A stretch of 63,720 bases of DNA, from positions 1 through 63,720 of the forward strand of contig JAFYCM010000083.1 of NCBI GenBank assembly GCA_017539645.1, given 5' to 3'. This DNA comes from Bacteroidales bacterium (GTDB lineage Bacteria; Bacteroidota; Bacteroidia; Bacteroidales; Marinilabiliaceae). The first letter of the stretch is position 1, and every line of letters begins with the position of its first letter. Below are positions 32,574 through 40,079 of the stretch, piece after piece. The notes under the pieces are model-generated. The model was given only the letters and a program-made list of their open reading frames with translations. It searched no databases and was not told the origin of the DNA. Both the position numbers and the translations under genes were made by a program.

Positions 32574-33197
32574 ATGAAAATCAACAAGAATTTGCTCTCA
32601 GCATTGGCAATTACTCTAATTACCGCGGGCCTTTCGGTCAACTCCTATGCGCAATCGGCTCGCCACACAAGCCAACAAACGCCTACGCGAACATCAACGT
32701 CTACGCGAACAACAACAACAGAAACCAAGCAAAAGGCTAACAATAGCACCAACAATAATAGTCAGGCAGAAGCAAGACCTGCACCGAACACTAAGCCGGC
32801 ACCGAACGTCAAACCGACGCACAATACTAAGCCGACGCCGAACAACAAAAAGGCGCCAAACTCCAACGGCTACCACAACAATGGCAGCTCTGCAGTGGTT
32901 ATACACGGCGCACCTCGTAGCGTAGAGCCGCGATATCCGGATTTCCACAAAAGACATAATGGACACAAGCAGGTAATAACCGACCCAGCTATACTCCACC
33001 ACTACATGCGCAACCATCCCATGCCGCCATGCCGCGCATTTGCACTACACGAATTGCGCGTAGGCAACGTATTTTCTGAACTGCCGATTGGCTATAAGTA
33101 TATAAATATCAATGGTGAATGGCTCTTCTCGGCACTCGGATACCTCTTCCGCCCAATAATGATTGACGGGCAGATTCTATTTACCATAATAGGCTGA
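32574..33197 (+). CDS. small secreted low-complexity protein, RcnB-like C-terminus
   Basis: 207 residues. Signal peptide 1-25 (ending SYAQS). Residues 26-75 are rich in Thr, Ser, Asn and Gln. Residues about 68-98 hold a PNxKP-type repeat (APNTKPAPNVKPTHNTKPTP). The C-terminal 90 residues are His-containing, and the end (GNVFSELPIGYKYININGEW) resembles the short conserved C-terminal pattern of RcnB-type periplasmic proteins. That resemblance is weak. It stands alone between two divergent/convergent units and ends at a shared terminator. Function unknown; a periplasmic or surface protein is likely. Confidence 0.7.
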   Translation: MKINKNLLSALAITLITAGLSVNSYAQSARHTSQQTPTRTSTSTRTTTTETKQKANNSTNNNSQAEARPAPNTKPAPNVKPTHNTKPTPNNKKAPNSNGYHNNGSSAVVIHGAPRSVEPRYPDFHKRHNGHKQVITDPAILHHYMRNHPMPPCRAFALHELRVGNVFSELPIGYKYININGEWLFSALGYLFRPIMIDGQILFTIIG

Positions 33198-33208
33198 TAC
33201 AAAAAAAT

Positions 33209-33234
33209 AAGAGAGAGCCACAAAGCTCTCTCTT
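33209..33234. terminator. bidirectional terminator between small secreted gene and purA
   Basis: AAGAGAGAGC (33209-33218) pairs with GCTCTCTCTT (33225-33234), a 10-bp stem with a 6-base loop. A-run on the left and T-run on the right let it end both the plus gene (stop 33197) and purA (stop 33258). Confidence 0.85.
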
Positions 33235-33257
33235 TATTATTTATTGTCGAGTACTTC

Positions 33258-34526
33258 TTATCTAATCACTCTCGTAATGGTCTGCTTGCGGTCTGGACCA
33301 ACAGAGATATATTTGATAGGTACGCCGAGATAATCTTCAATGAATTTTATATACTCTTTATACTCTTCGGGGAATTCAACCTCGCTTGTCACCTTGCTCA
33401 TATCGGTTTTCCATCCTTCGAAATCCATATATACAGGCTCAACGTCTTTACTTATATCGAATGGCAATTCGTCGGTTTCACGACCATTTATGTTGTAGGC
33501 AACGCAAGCTCGAATGGTATCAAAACCATCAAGAACGTCGCTCTTCATCATTATGAGCTGCGTAACGCCGTTGAGCATCACAGCATAGCGGAGTGCCACG
33601 AGGTCTATCCAACCACAACGACGCGGACGACCAGTTACAGCGCCAAACTCGTTGCCAAGTTTACGAAGCTCCTCACCCGTAGCATTTTCGAGCTCGGTAG
33701 GGAACGGACCGCTGCCTACACGCGTACAATATGCCTTGAAGATACCGAACACTTCGCCAATTTTATTCGGTGCAACGCCAAGACCCGTGCAAGCGCCTGC
33801 GCAAATGGTATTGCTTGACGTAACAAACGGATACGAGCCGAAATCCACATCGAGCATTGTGCCTTGCGCGCCCTCAGCCAAGATGCGCTTGCCATCGGCG
33901 AGGATGTTGTTTATCTCGTGTTCGCTATCGATGAAGCGGAACTCTTTGAGTTTCTCAATGCCTGCAAACCAATCTTTTTCAATTTGTTCGAGGTCATATT
34001 TATAATCATAATGACTAAGAATCTCCTTATGGCGCTCGATAGCAGCCTTATACTTAGCTTCGAAGTCGATTTCTATATCGCCCACGCGAAGACCGTTGCG
34101 GCTAATTTTATCGGTATACGTAGGACCGATGCCCTTGCCCGTAGTACCTATTTTGCCAGAGCCCTTAGCCGATTCGTATGCAGCATCGAGCAAGCGGTGA
34201 GTAGGCAGAATGAGGTGCGCCTTACGCGAGATGAGCAGGCGCTCGTGGAGGTTGTGACCAGATGCTTCGAGCTGCTCCACTTCCACCTTGAAGAGAGCTG
34301 GGTCGAGCACAACGCCGTTACCTATAATATTTACTTTGCCACCTTGGAAGATGCCCGAGGGAATTGACCTCAATACATATTTCTGACCTTCAAATTCAAG
34401 CGTGTGACCAGCATTCGGACCACCTTGAAAACGTGTTACAGCCGAATAGTTTGGGGTGAGAACGTCTACAATTTTACCCTTGCCTTCGTCGCCCCATTGA
34501 AGCCCCAACAATACGTCTACTTTCAT
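33258..34526 (-). CDS. purA: adenylosuccinate synthetase
   Basis: 422 residues. It joins IMP and aspartate with GTP to make adenylosuccinate, the first committed step to AMP. The GTP/Mg loop GLQWGDEGKGK is at 8-18. NAGHTLEF, GTTGKGIGPTYTDK, EGAQGTMLDVDFGSYPF and the C-terminal VGPDRKQTI motif are all present. Length is typical. It lies downstream of the Fur-family gene on the same strand, as in other Bacteroidales. Its own promoter lies before a terminator-like hairpin, suggesting possible attenuation. Confidence 0.97.
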   Translation of the reverse strand: MKVDVLLGLQWGDEGKGKIVDVLTPNYSAVTRFQGGPNAGHTLEFEGQKYVLRSIPSGIFQGGKVNIIGNGVVLDPALFKVEVEQLEASGHNLHERLLISRKAHLILPTHRLLDAAYESAKGSGKIGTTGKGIGPTYTDKISRNGLRVGDIEIDFEAKYKAAIERHKEILSHYDYKYDLEQIEKDWFAGIEKLKEFRFIDSEHEINNILADGKRILAEGAQGTMLDVDFGSYPFVTSSNTICAGACTGLGVAPNKIGEVFGIFKAYCTRVGSGPFPTELENATGEELRKLGNEFGAVTGRPRRCGWIDLVALRYAVMLNGVTQLIMMKSDVLDGFDTIRACVAYNINGRETDELPFDISKDVEPVYMDFEGWKTDMSKVTSEVEFPEEYKEYIKFIEDYLGVPIKYISVGPDRKQTITRVIR

Positions 34527-34546
34527 GATATTCTATTATTTAGCGC

Positions 34547-34560
34547 ACCGCACGCGCGGT
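34547..34560 (-). promoter_or_regulatory. small hairpin in the purA leader
   Basis: ACCGC and GCGGT arms with a 4-base loop lie 21 bases before the purA ATG. Together with the larger hairpin at 34583 it makes the leader highly structured. Only the potential fold is seen. Confidence 0.4.
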
Positions 34561-34582
34561 TTCTTGTTTTATGCAAAAAAAA

Positions 34583-34612
34583 GCGGACTCTTGAGTGTGC
34601 TCAAGATTCCGT
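34583..34612 (-). terminator. terminator hairpin between fur-like gene and purA
   Basis: CGGA plus TCTTGAG (34584-34595) pair with CTCAAGA plus TCCG (34600-34611), one mismatch in the stem, 4-base loop, followed leftward by eight T. It should end the Fur-family transcript. It lies just downstream of the predicted purA promoter, so it may also work as a purA attenuator. Confidence 0.82.
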
Positions 34613-34616
34613 TGTG

Positions 34617-34646
34617 CAAAGTTATTTGTGTAATAATGATTTTCAA
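34617..34646 (-). promoter_or_regulatory. promoter candidate for purA
   Basis: Read leftward: TTG (34644-34646), 19 bases, TAACTTTG (34617-34624), matching -33 and -7 elements with the right spacing. The predicted start is near 34609, inside the terminator-like hairpin. Confidence 0.6.
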
Positions 34647-34709
34647 CAAACCAGAGCTAAAATTAACAGCAAAGCACCTTTTCTTTATCGATTCTAAACA
34701 GCACGATGC

Positions 34710-35192
34710 CTATTCGGCCGTTTCTCCGCCGTTTTTCAGCTTCTCTTGGCATTTCTTGCACGTACCATATATATATAGCGAGTGATGGCTCTCCTCAAAG
34801 TCGGCTGCCGAGGTCGCTTTTTGTATGTATGTAGAAATGTCGTCGTCGCTGACTTCCGAAACGGCACCGCAATGCAAGCAGATAAGGTGGTCGTGGGGCT
34901 TCGTGTCGAATGCTCGCTCATATTGCGCCAAATTCTTACCGAACTGATGCTTCACAACCAACTTGCAATCGAGCAAGAGTTCCATCGTGTTGTAGAGCGT
35001 AGCACGGCTCACACGATAGTTTTTGTTCTTCATGTAAGTATAGAGCGTTTCTATATCGAAGTGACCGCTGCGGCTATAAATCTCGTCGAGAATGGCGTAG
35101 CGTTCGGGAGTTTTGCGATGTCCATGCTCTTGCAAGAATTTGGCAAACGTATGTTTCACAACTTCCCTCGTTTGAGCTTTCGTTCTTTCCAT
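34710..35192 (-). CDS. Fur-family metal-dependent repressor
   Basis: 160 residues. N-terminal winged helix (about 10-90: [26 protein letters not shown], split by [13 protein letters not shown]) and C-terminal dimer/metal domain. [10 protein letters not shown] (about 105-114) and CKKC near 148-151 give two CxxC pairs for structural zinc, and His residues of the HDH motif fit the regulatory metal site. Whether it senses iron, zinc or peroxide (Fur, Zur or PerR) cannot be told; the two CxxC pairs occur in all three. It is followed by purA. Confidence 0.9.
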   Translation of the reverse strand: MERTKAQTREVVKHTFAKFLQEHGHRKTPERYAILDEIYSRSGHFDIETLYTYMKNKNYRVSRATLYNTMELLLDCKLVVKHQFGKNLAQYERAFDTKPHDHLICLHCGAVSEVSDDDISTYIQKATSAADFEESHHSLYIYGTCKKCQEKLKNGGETAE

Positions 35193-35311
35193 CTATTATT
35201 TAGAATTAAATTTAGAATGCGTAAAAATAAAATCTTTATTTGGAATTGATGTAAATGAATTCGGCTTTTTTAGTGTGACAAAAATGTAGAATAGAAATGC
35301 GGCATATCGGT

Positions 35312-35690
35312 CAAAAAAAACTTATCCATTATCAGCACACTTCTATTTGCCAATAATGGATAAGTTAAGCCAAAAGATAAAACTATCAATCCTCCCAATT
35401 GGCTGCTACACGGGATCTATCAAACAAAAAGGCGCCTAATTGGTTGGTTAGTTATTTGGGGGCATCACCATCTGCGGCACGCGCCTACATCGAGAATTAG
35501 TTTTCATCAAGATGTTATTGTTGTCATTGTTGAGCTTTATTGTCGAATAAAAGAAACCTCTCTGCTACCGTTATCACAACGTAGACAGAAAGGGGAAAAT
35601 TTCCTACTCTAATTAACAGTCTATGGATAATGCTCTTAGCAAAAGCTTTAGTTCATCGAACTAAGCGGGTGCAAAATTCCGTTTTGGTGG
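35312..35690 (-). ncRNA. candidate structured RNA of unknown class
   Basis: No protein can be read here, yet the leftward strand ends in a textbook terminator (35319-35366). Upstream of it several hairpins are visible: 35644-35668 (GCTT-AGTTC with GAACTAAGC, one bulge), 35556-35590 (TCTG, CTAC, GTT paired with AAC, GTAG, CAGA), and GGCGCC/CCAATT palindromic pieces at 35394-35444. The size (up to about 350 bases) and an independent terminator suggest a stand-alone RNA. I tested it by eye against tmRNA, RNase P and SRP RNA motifs and found none. A 6S-like RNA remains possible. The 5' end is not defined. Confidence 0.4.
35319..35366 (-). terminator. terminator of the leftward RNA candidate
   Basis: 14-bp perfect stem: AACTTATCCATTAT (35319-35332) with ATAATGGATAAGTT (35353-35366), 20-base loop, followed leftward by TTTTTTTT (plus 35313-35320). 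No protein gene precedes it on that strand for more than 2 kb. Confidence 0.85.
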
Positions 35691-35722
35691 GCTAATTATT
35701 GTGTATTTTTTCTCATATCGAT

Positions 35723-35747
35723 GTGGATATTTTCACTCATTATCCAC
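35723..35747. promoter_or_regulatory. inverted repeat upstream of the AraC-type regulator
   Basis: GTGGATA (35723-35729) and TATCCAC (35741-35747) with 11 bases between. The related 9-mer CATTATCCA occurs here (35738-35746) and inverted at 35624-35632. It may be an operator of the neighbouring regulator or part of an RNA fold; not proven. Confidence 0.35.
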
Positions 35748-35895
35748 TTTTATTTGTGATACGTTACTCAAAATAGATATTTATGCTTTTTCACTTTTAG
35801 GTGCATACATGGGAATTTACGCTATTGACGTAACAATATTTTACATAGTTTTACAAACTATTGAAAGCAGACATATCCAACCAACAACCGAAGTG

Positions 35896-38322
35896 ATGAA
35901 GATTTTTTTAGGAAGAATAGTACCTACCTTAATATTCATAAGTATAGTTACAACGGGCGCAATGGCGAACGTTTGGAAACTACGAGTGCTCGACACCCCG
36001 AACCAACTGGTTAAGTCGCTCACGCAAGATAGTTTGGGCATTATTTGGTTCACCACCAACGACGGTCTCTATAGCTACGACGGAGTTACCTTCGAAGGTC
36101 ATCGTCCAACGCAGGAGAACATTCTGCCTTTCAACCGCATAGACAATATTATGGAGCTCGCCGACCATAATATACTATGTATACAACGCAGCACCAAAGC
36201 CGTTTGGAACAGGCGCACGCAGCGATTCGAAGCTATGCCCGACACGGCAAAATACGCAACCATAACATCGTACCAAGAACTTGAAAACGATAAATGGCGC
36301 GAGATTTTGGCATCGGTAGAGCATCCACAAGCCAACAAAATATATAAACATATTTACGATAAAGACGGCAACCTTTGGGTGGCTACAGCGCGCGGGTTGT
36401 GGTACATATATAAGCAATGCAACATATTTAGCGGCATAGATACAGAACGCGAAACTGTTAGCTTTTTTACCGATTCGCATAAGCGCACGTGGATTGTATA
36501 CAACGATGGAACGGTGGAACTCCGCGACAAACAGATGGAGATTATTGGCTACCTCGACCACTCTGGCGACATAGTAAAAACGAAGTGCAAAAGTGGATAC
36601 GCCATTCGCCGCTTCGACAACGATAGCCGCGGCAATATCTGGGCGGCCGGGCTCCAAGACGGTCTGCTAAAATTCACCGAAAATGGCAGCAAGAATCACT
36701 ACACGGTGAAGAGCTACACACGGTCGTCGTCGCGAAACAATGCGTCGATAATAAATAAGGCTCACGATATTTATATTGATACTTACGACCGCATTTGGAT
36801 TGGCGACCTCTACGGAGCGCTCATAATAGCTACGCCGCAGAGCAATGGCGAATACCTATTTACCAACACTGGCGCCGAACTTCGCGAAAGCACAAATGGT
36901 CGCACGCCCATACAAATTCGCTGCTTCACGCCCACTACGCAAGGCCTTGTAATGTGCACGGAGGACGGCATTTACACTTGCGACCCGAGTATCGAAAATA
37001 TCAGCCAAATGAAATTCTACCACCAATCGGCCAATGCGCAAAACAAAAACGCTCTGCCACAGTCGATTGTGTACGGCGCAGCGCAAGATGCCGAAGGGAA
37101 TATCTATGTGGCGAGTGGAAACATTTGCAAAATCAGCAACAAGACAAACATTCTATCGAACAACATAAGTTTTCAGCGCATTCAAACCTCGAATATCGAT
37201 AGCGAGGTGCTAACGCTCTTTGCCACAGGCGACAAAGTGCTTGGCGTGACGGAGAATGCGCTACTCGTGATAGAGACAGACAACGGCAGCAACGACGTTG
37301 ATGTTTATGCCTCGCCCGACTTCTTCAATGCCGACAAACATTTCTCGTTCTACCCATTCTCTCAGTTCAACGATAGCACTATTGTGAAAGGTTGCGCCGA
37401 AGGTATGGTGATATTCAACCCCGACAAGCTCAAGAAGAAACGCACTTTAGCGCCAATATATTTCCCAGCAATCGACCCAACGGGCATAAATAATATGCAG
37501 AAAATAGATATGGATTCCATAGTTACGCTGAAGCCGTGGCTGCGCGATTTTTCTGTGTATATGTCGGTGCTCGACTACAACAAACGCGGTCAGGTGTGGT
37601 TTGCCTACAAACTCGACAATGCCAAAACTTTCACCTACACCAAAGGCAACAAAACTGAGCTCTTCACCAAGCTAAAGCCAGGCTTGCACAAACTCACTGT
37701 AAAATCCACCAATGGCGACGGACTCTTCATCAACAACGATAAAACGCTATATATCAACATAGAACCATATATATACGAGACAACTTCGTTCATTATTATT
37801 CTATGCGTATGCATAATAATTATCGCACTCATAGCTACAATCCTGCTTCGCCGCCACATGCAACATTTGATTACGAAGCGCACTATGCAAGCTATCGAGA
37901 ACATGAGACTTCAACGCAACGAAACCAAAGGACCTGAAAATGACGGCGTTGCAACGAAATCTCAACAGCCAGCAGAGAAGGACGACAAAGAGAAAAAGGA
38001 GTTCAACGAGAGTGTGTATAACTACATCTGCGACCACATCTCCGACCCAAACCTCACTGTGGAAACCATTGCCGATGCTCTACACATGAGCCGCGCCACA
38101 TTTGCCCGCAAAATGAAGCAATATCTCGACTGCACGCCTATCGACTTCATAACTGCCACACGCATATCGCGCGCAATAGAATATATGAAGCAACCCGAAG
38201 AGTTGCCAATATCCGAAATAGCGTACAACTCTGGCTTCAACGATCCACGCTACTTCAGCCGTTGCTTCAAAAAGCATGTCGGCATGACACCTTCGGACTA
38301 CGTAAAATCTATAAAAATGTAG
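35896..38322 (+). CDS. membrane-spanning AraC-family regulator with periplasmic propeller
   Basis: 808 residues from the ATG at 35896, which gives a signal peptide (1-25, ending GAMAN). Residues about 30-560 are a Reg_prop-type beta-propeller (KSLTQDSLGIIWFTTNDGLY, DRIWIGDLYG and similar blades). Residues about 560-625 are a Y_Y_Y-like sensor domain. A membrane segment lies at about 630-652, and the cytoplasmic C-terminus (704-808) is an AraC DNA-binding domain (DALHMSRATFARKMKQYL, then YNSGFNDPRYFSRCFKKHVG). No histidine kinase or receiver domain lies between, so it works as a one-component sensor-regulator, unlike the hybrid two-component systems with the same sensor part. It probably senses a periplasmic sugar or fragment. 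No polysaccharide locus adjoins it. Confidence 0.9.
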   Translation: MKIFLGRIVPTLIFISIVTTGAMANVWKLRVLDTPNQLVKSLTQDSLGIIWFTTNDGLYSYDGVTFEGHRPTQENILPFNRIDNIMELADHNILCIQRSTKAVWNRRTQRFEAMPDTAKYATITSYQELENDKWREILASVEHPQANKIYKHIYDKDGNLWVATARGLWYIYKQCNIFSGIDTERETVSFFTDSHKRTWIVYNDGTVELRDKQMEIIGYLDHSGDIVKTKCKSGYAIRRFDNDSRGNIWAAGLQDGLLKFTENGSKNHYTVKSYTRSSSRNNASIINKAHDIYIDTYDRIWIGDLYGALIIATPQSNGEYLFTNTGAELRESTNGRTPIQIRCFTPTTQGLVMCTEDGIYTCDPSIENISQMKFYHQSANAQNKNALPQSIVYGAAQDAEGNIYVASGNICKISNKTNILSNNISFQRIQTSNIDSEVLTLFATGDKVLGVTENALLVIETDNGSNDVDVYASPDFFNADKHFSFYPFSQFNDSTIVKGCAEGMVIFNPDKLKKKRTLAPIYFPAIDPTGINNMQKIDMDSIVTLKPWLRDFSVYMSVLDYNKRGQVWFAYKLDNAKTFTYTKGNKTELFTKLKPGLHKLTVKSTNGDGLFINNDKTLYINIEPYIYETTSFIIILCVCIIIIALIATILLRRHMQHLITKRTMQAIENMRLQRNETKGPENDGVATKSQQPAEKDDKEKKEFNESVYNYICDHISDPNLTVETIADALHMSRATFARKMKQYLDCTPIDFITATRISRAIEYMKQPEELPISEIAYNSGFNDPRYFSRCFKKHVGMTPSDYVKSIKM

Positions 38323-38373
38323 ATTTCTACTTCGCCTTAGTTATTGGCTTACTAAGCCATATAAAACAAAAAA

Positions 38374-38400
38374 AGGACTGCCACTCTATGCGACAGTCCT
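38374..38400 (-). terminator. intrinsic terminator after guaA
   Basis: AGGACTG (38374-38380) pairs with CAGTCCT (38394-38400), followed leftward by TTTTTTTGTTTT (the leftward run includes the complement of 38362-38373). Loop sequence CCACTCTATGCGA recurs in other terminators here. Confidence 0.85.
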
Positions 38401-38434
38401 AACATATATTTCTATTACTTATAACTCTAAAGAA

Positions 38435-39979
38435 TTACTCCCACTCGATGGTTGCGGGTGGTTTTGAGCTTACGTCGTAGCATACGCGGTTGACTCCGCG
38501 AACTTTGTTGATTATCTCGTTGCTAACCTTGCCAAGGAATTCGTATGGCAGATGTGCCCAATCGGCGGTCATGGCATCGACACTCGTTACAGCACGGAGG
38601 GCGACAGGATTTTCGTATGTTCGTTCATCGCCCATGACACCTACGCTGCGAACTGTAGAAAGCAATATTGCACCAGCTTGCCAAACCTTGTCGTAGAGCG
38701 TGACGCCATCGGTATCGGTCCACTCGCGAAGGCCACGAATGAAAATATCATCAGCCTCTTGCAAGATGCGAACTTTGTCGCGCGTAATATCGCCAAGAAT
38801 GCGCACTGCCAAACCTGGACCTGGGAAAGGATGACGTTTGATGAGATGGTCGGGCATACCAAGCTGTTTGCCCACACGACGAACCTCATCTTTGAAGAGC
38901 CATTTTAGCGGTTCGCAAAGTTTCAAATTCATCTCCTCGGGCAGACCACCAACATTGTGATGGCTCTTGATAACCTTACCCGTAATATTCAGACTCTCAA
39001 TGCGGTCTGGGTAGATAGTACCTTGAGCCAACCAACGCGCATCTGTAATTTTGCGAGCCTCGGCATCGAATACCTCTACAAAGTCGCGACCGATGATTTT
39101 GCGTTTCTTCTCTGGTTCGGTAACACCAGCAAGGTCGGCGAAAAACTTTTCGCTGGCATCTACGCCTATAACGTTAAGACCAAGGCACTCGTAGTCGTGC
39201 AAGACATCGGTAAACTCATTCTTGCGCAACATTCCGTGGTCCACAAAGATACAAGTGAGGTTCTTGCCTATAGCTTTATTGAGCAACACCGCAGCCACCG
39301 ACGAATCGACACCGCCAGAAAGACCGAGTATGACACGATCGTTGCCGAGTTGAGCCTTTAGCTCTGCCACCGTAGTGTCGATAAACGAAGCTGCGCTCCA
39401 ATCTTGCTTGCCGCCGCAAATATCTACAACGAAGTTTTTCAGCAACTGCGTTCCCTGCGTAGAGTGGAACACTTCTGGATGAAACTGAACACCCCAAAGC
39501 TTTTCATTTTCAGCCTGATAGGCAGCATTCTTAACCTTATCGGTAGAAGCTATAACCTTGAAACCGGCAGGAAGTTCGGTGATGGTATCACCATGGCTCA
39601 TCCAAACTTGCGAATTGTCGTCGAAGCCTTTGAACAGCGGATTCTGGTGGTCGAAAGTCTTCAAGTTGGCACGACCATACTCACGCGTATTTGCAGGTTC
39701 CACTTTTCCACCCAAAGCATATGACATAAATTGAGCGCCATAGCAAATACCAAGGATTGGATATTTACCGCGAATCTCGCTCAAATCGATTTTGAACGCC
39801 TCTTTATCGTAGACGCTGTAGGGCGAGCCGCTAAGAATGACGCCAATTATCGATGGGTCGTCTTTAGGGAATTTGTTGTAAGGCACAATCTCGCAAAATG
39901 TATCGAGTTCGCGCACGCGTCGGCCAATTAGCTGTGTGGTCTGCGAGCCGAAGTCGAGTATCAGAATCTTTTCCTGCAT
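38435..39979 (-). CDS. guaA: GMP synthase (glutamine-hydrolysing)
   Basis: 514 residues. It aminates XMP to GMP. N-terminal class I glutamine amidotransferase domain (1-190): nucleophile Cys79 in ILGICYGAQ, with the catalytic His/Glu in [11 protein letters not shown]. The ATP-pyrophosphatase domain follows (P-loop [10 protein letters not shown] near 219). The C-terminal dimer domain has [14 protein letters not shown] and [15 protein letters not shown], ending [10 protein letters not shown]. All signature regions are intact and length is typical. Single-gene unit with its own -7 box and terminator. Confidence 0.97.
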   Translation of the reverse strand: MQEKILILDFGSQTTQLIGRRVRELDTFCEIVPYNKFPKDDPSIIGVILSGSPYSVYDKEAFKIDLSEIRGKYPILGICYGAQFMSYALGGKVEPANTREYGRANLKTFDHQNPLFKGFDDNSQVWMSHGDTITELPAGFKVIASTDKVKNAAYQAENEKLWGVQFHPEVFHSTQGTQLLKNFVVDICGGKQDWSAASFIDTTVAELKAQLGNDRVILGLSGGVDSSVAAVLLNKAIGKNLTCIFVDHGMLRKNEFTDVLHDYECLGLNVIGVDASEKFFADLAGVTEPEKKRKIIGRDFVEVFDAEARKITDARWLAQGTIYPDRIESLNITGKVIKSHHNVGGLPEEMNLKLCEPLKWLFKDEVRRVGKQLGMPDHLIKRHPFPGPGLAVRILGDITRDKVRILQEADDIFIRGLREWTDTDGVTLYDKVWQAGAILLSTVRSVGVMGDERTYENPVALRAVTSVDAMTADWAHLPYEFLGKVSNEIINKVRGVNRVCYDVSSKPPATIEWE

Positions 39980-40003
39980 TGTTATTTGTTTTGATTATGC
40001 GCG

Positions 40004-40011
40004 CAAAAATA
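40004..40011 (-). promoter_or_regulatory. -7 box for guaA
   Basis: Read leftward TATTTTTG, a TAnnTTTG match, 25 bases before the guaA ATG. No clear -33 element. Confidence 0.45.
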
Positions 40012-40079
40012 GACTATATAATTATGAAATCCTTTACCTTATTTGAGTATGTAACACAGATTTCTAATTACATTTTTCG

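Larger units (their letters stand above)
35193..35895. other. 0.7-kb region without a protein gene
   Basis: Between the Fur-like gene (minus) and the AraC-type regulator (plus, start 35896). It holds a probable structured RNA read leftward (about 35312-35690), ending in a strong terminator at 35319-35366, and an inverted repeat at 35723-35747. An in-frame extension of the regulator back to 35701 is judged untranslated, because the first signal peptide begins at 35896. Confidence 0.7.

Noticed and set aside
35312-35690. tmRNA, RNase P or SRP RNA identity for the RNA candidate
   Set aside because: None of the conserved motifs of these RNAs that I can recall is visible on either strand.
35701-35895. 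N-terminal extension of the AraC-type regulator from 35701
   Set aside because: The signal peptide starts at the ATG at 35896; the extension is not domain-like and covers the control region.
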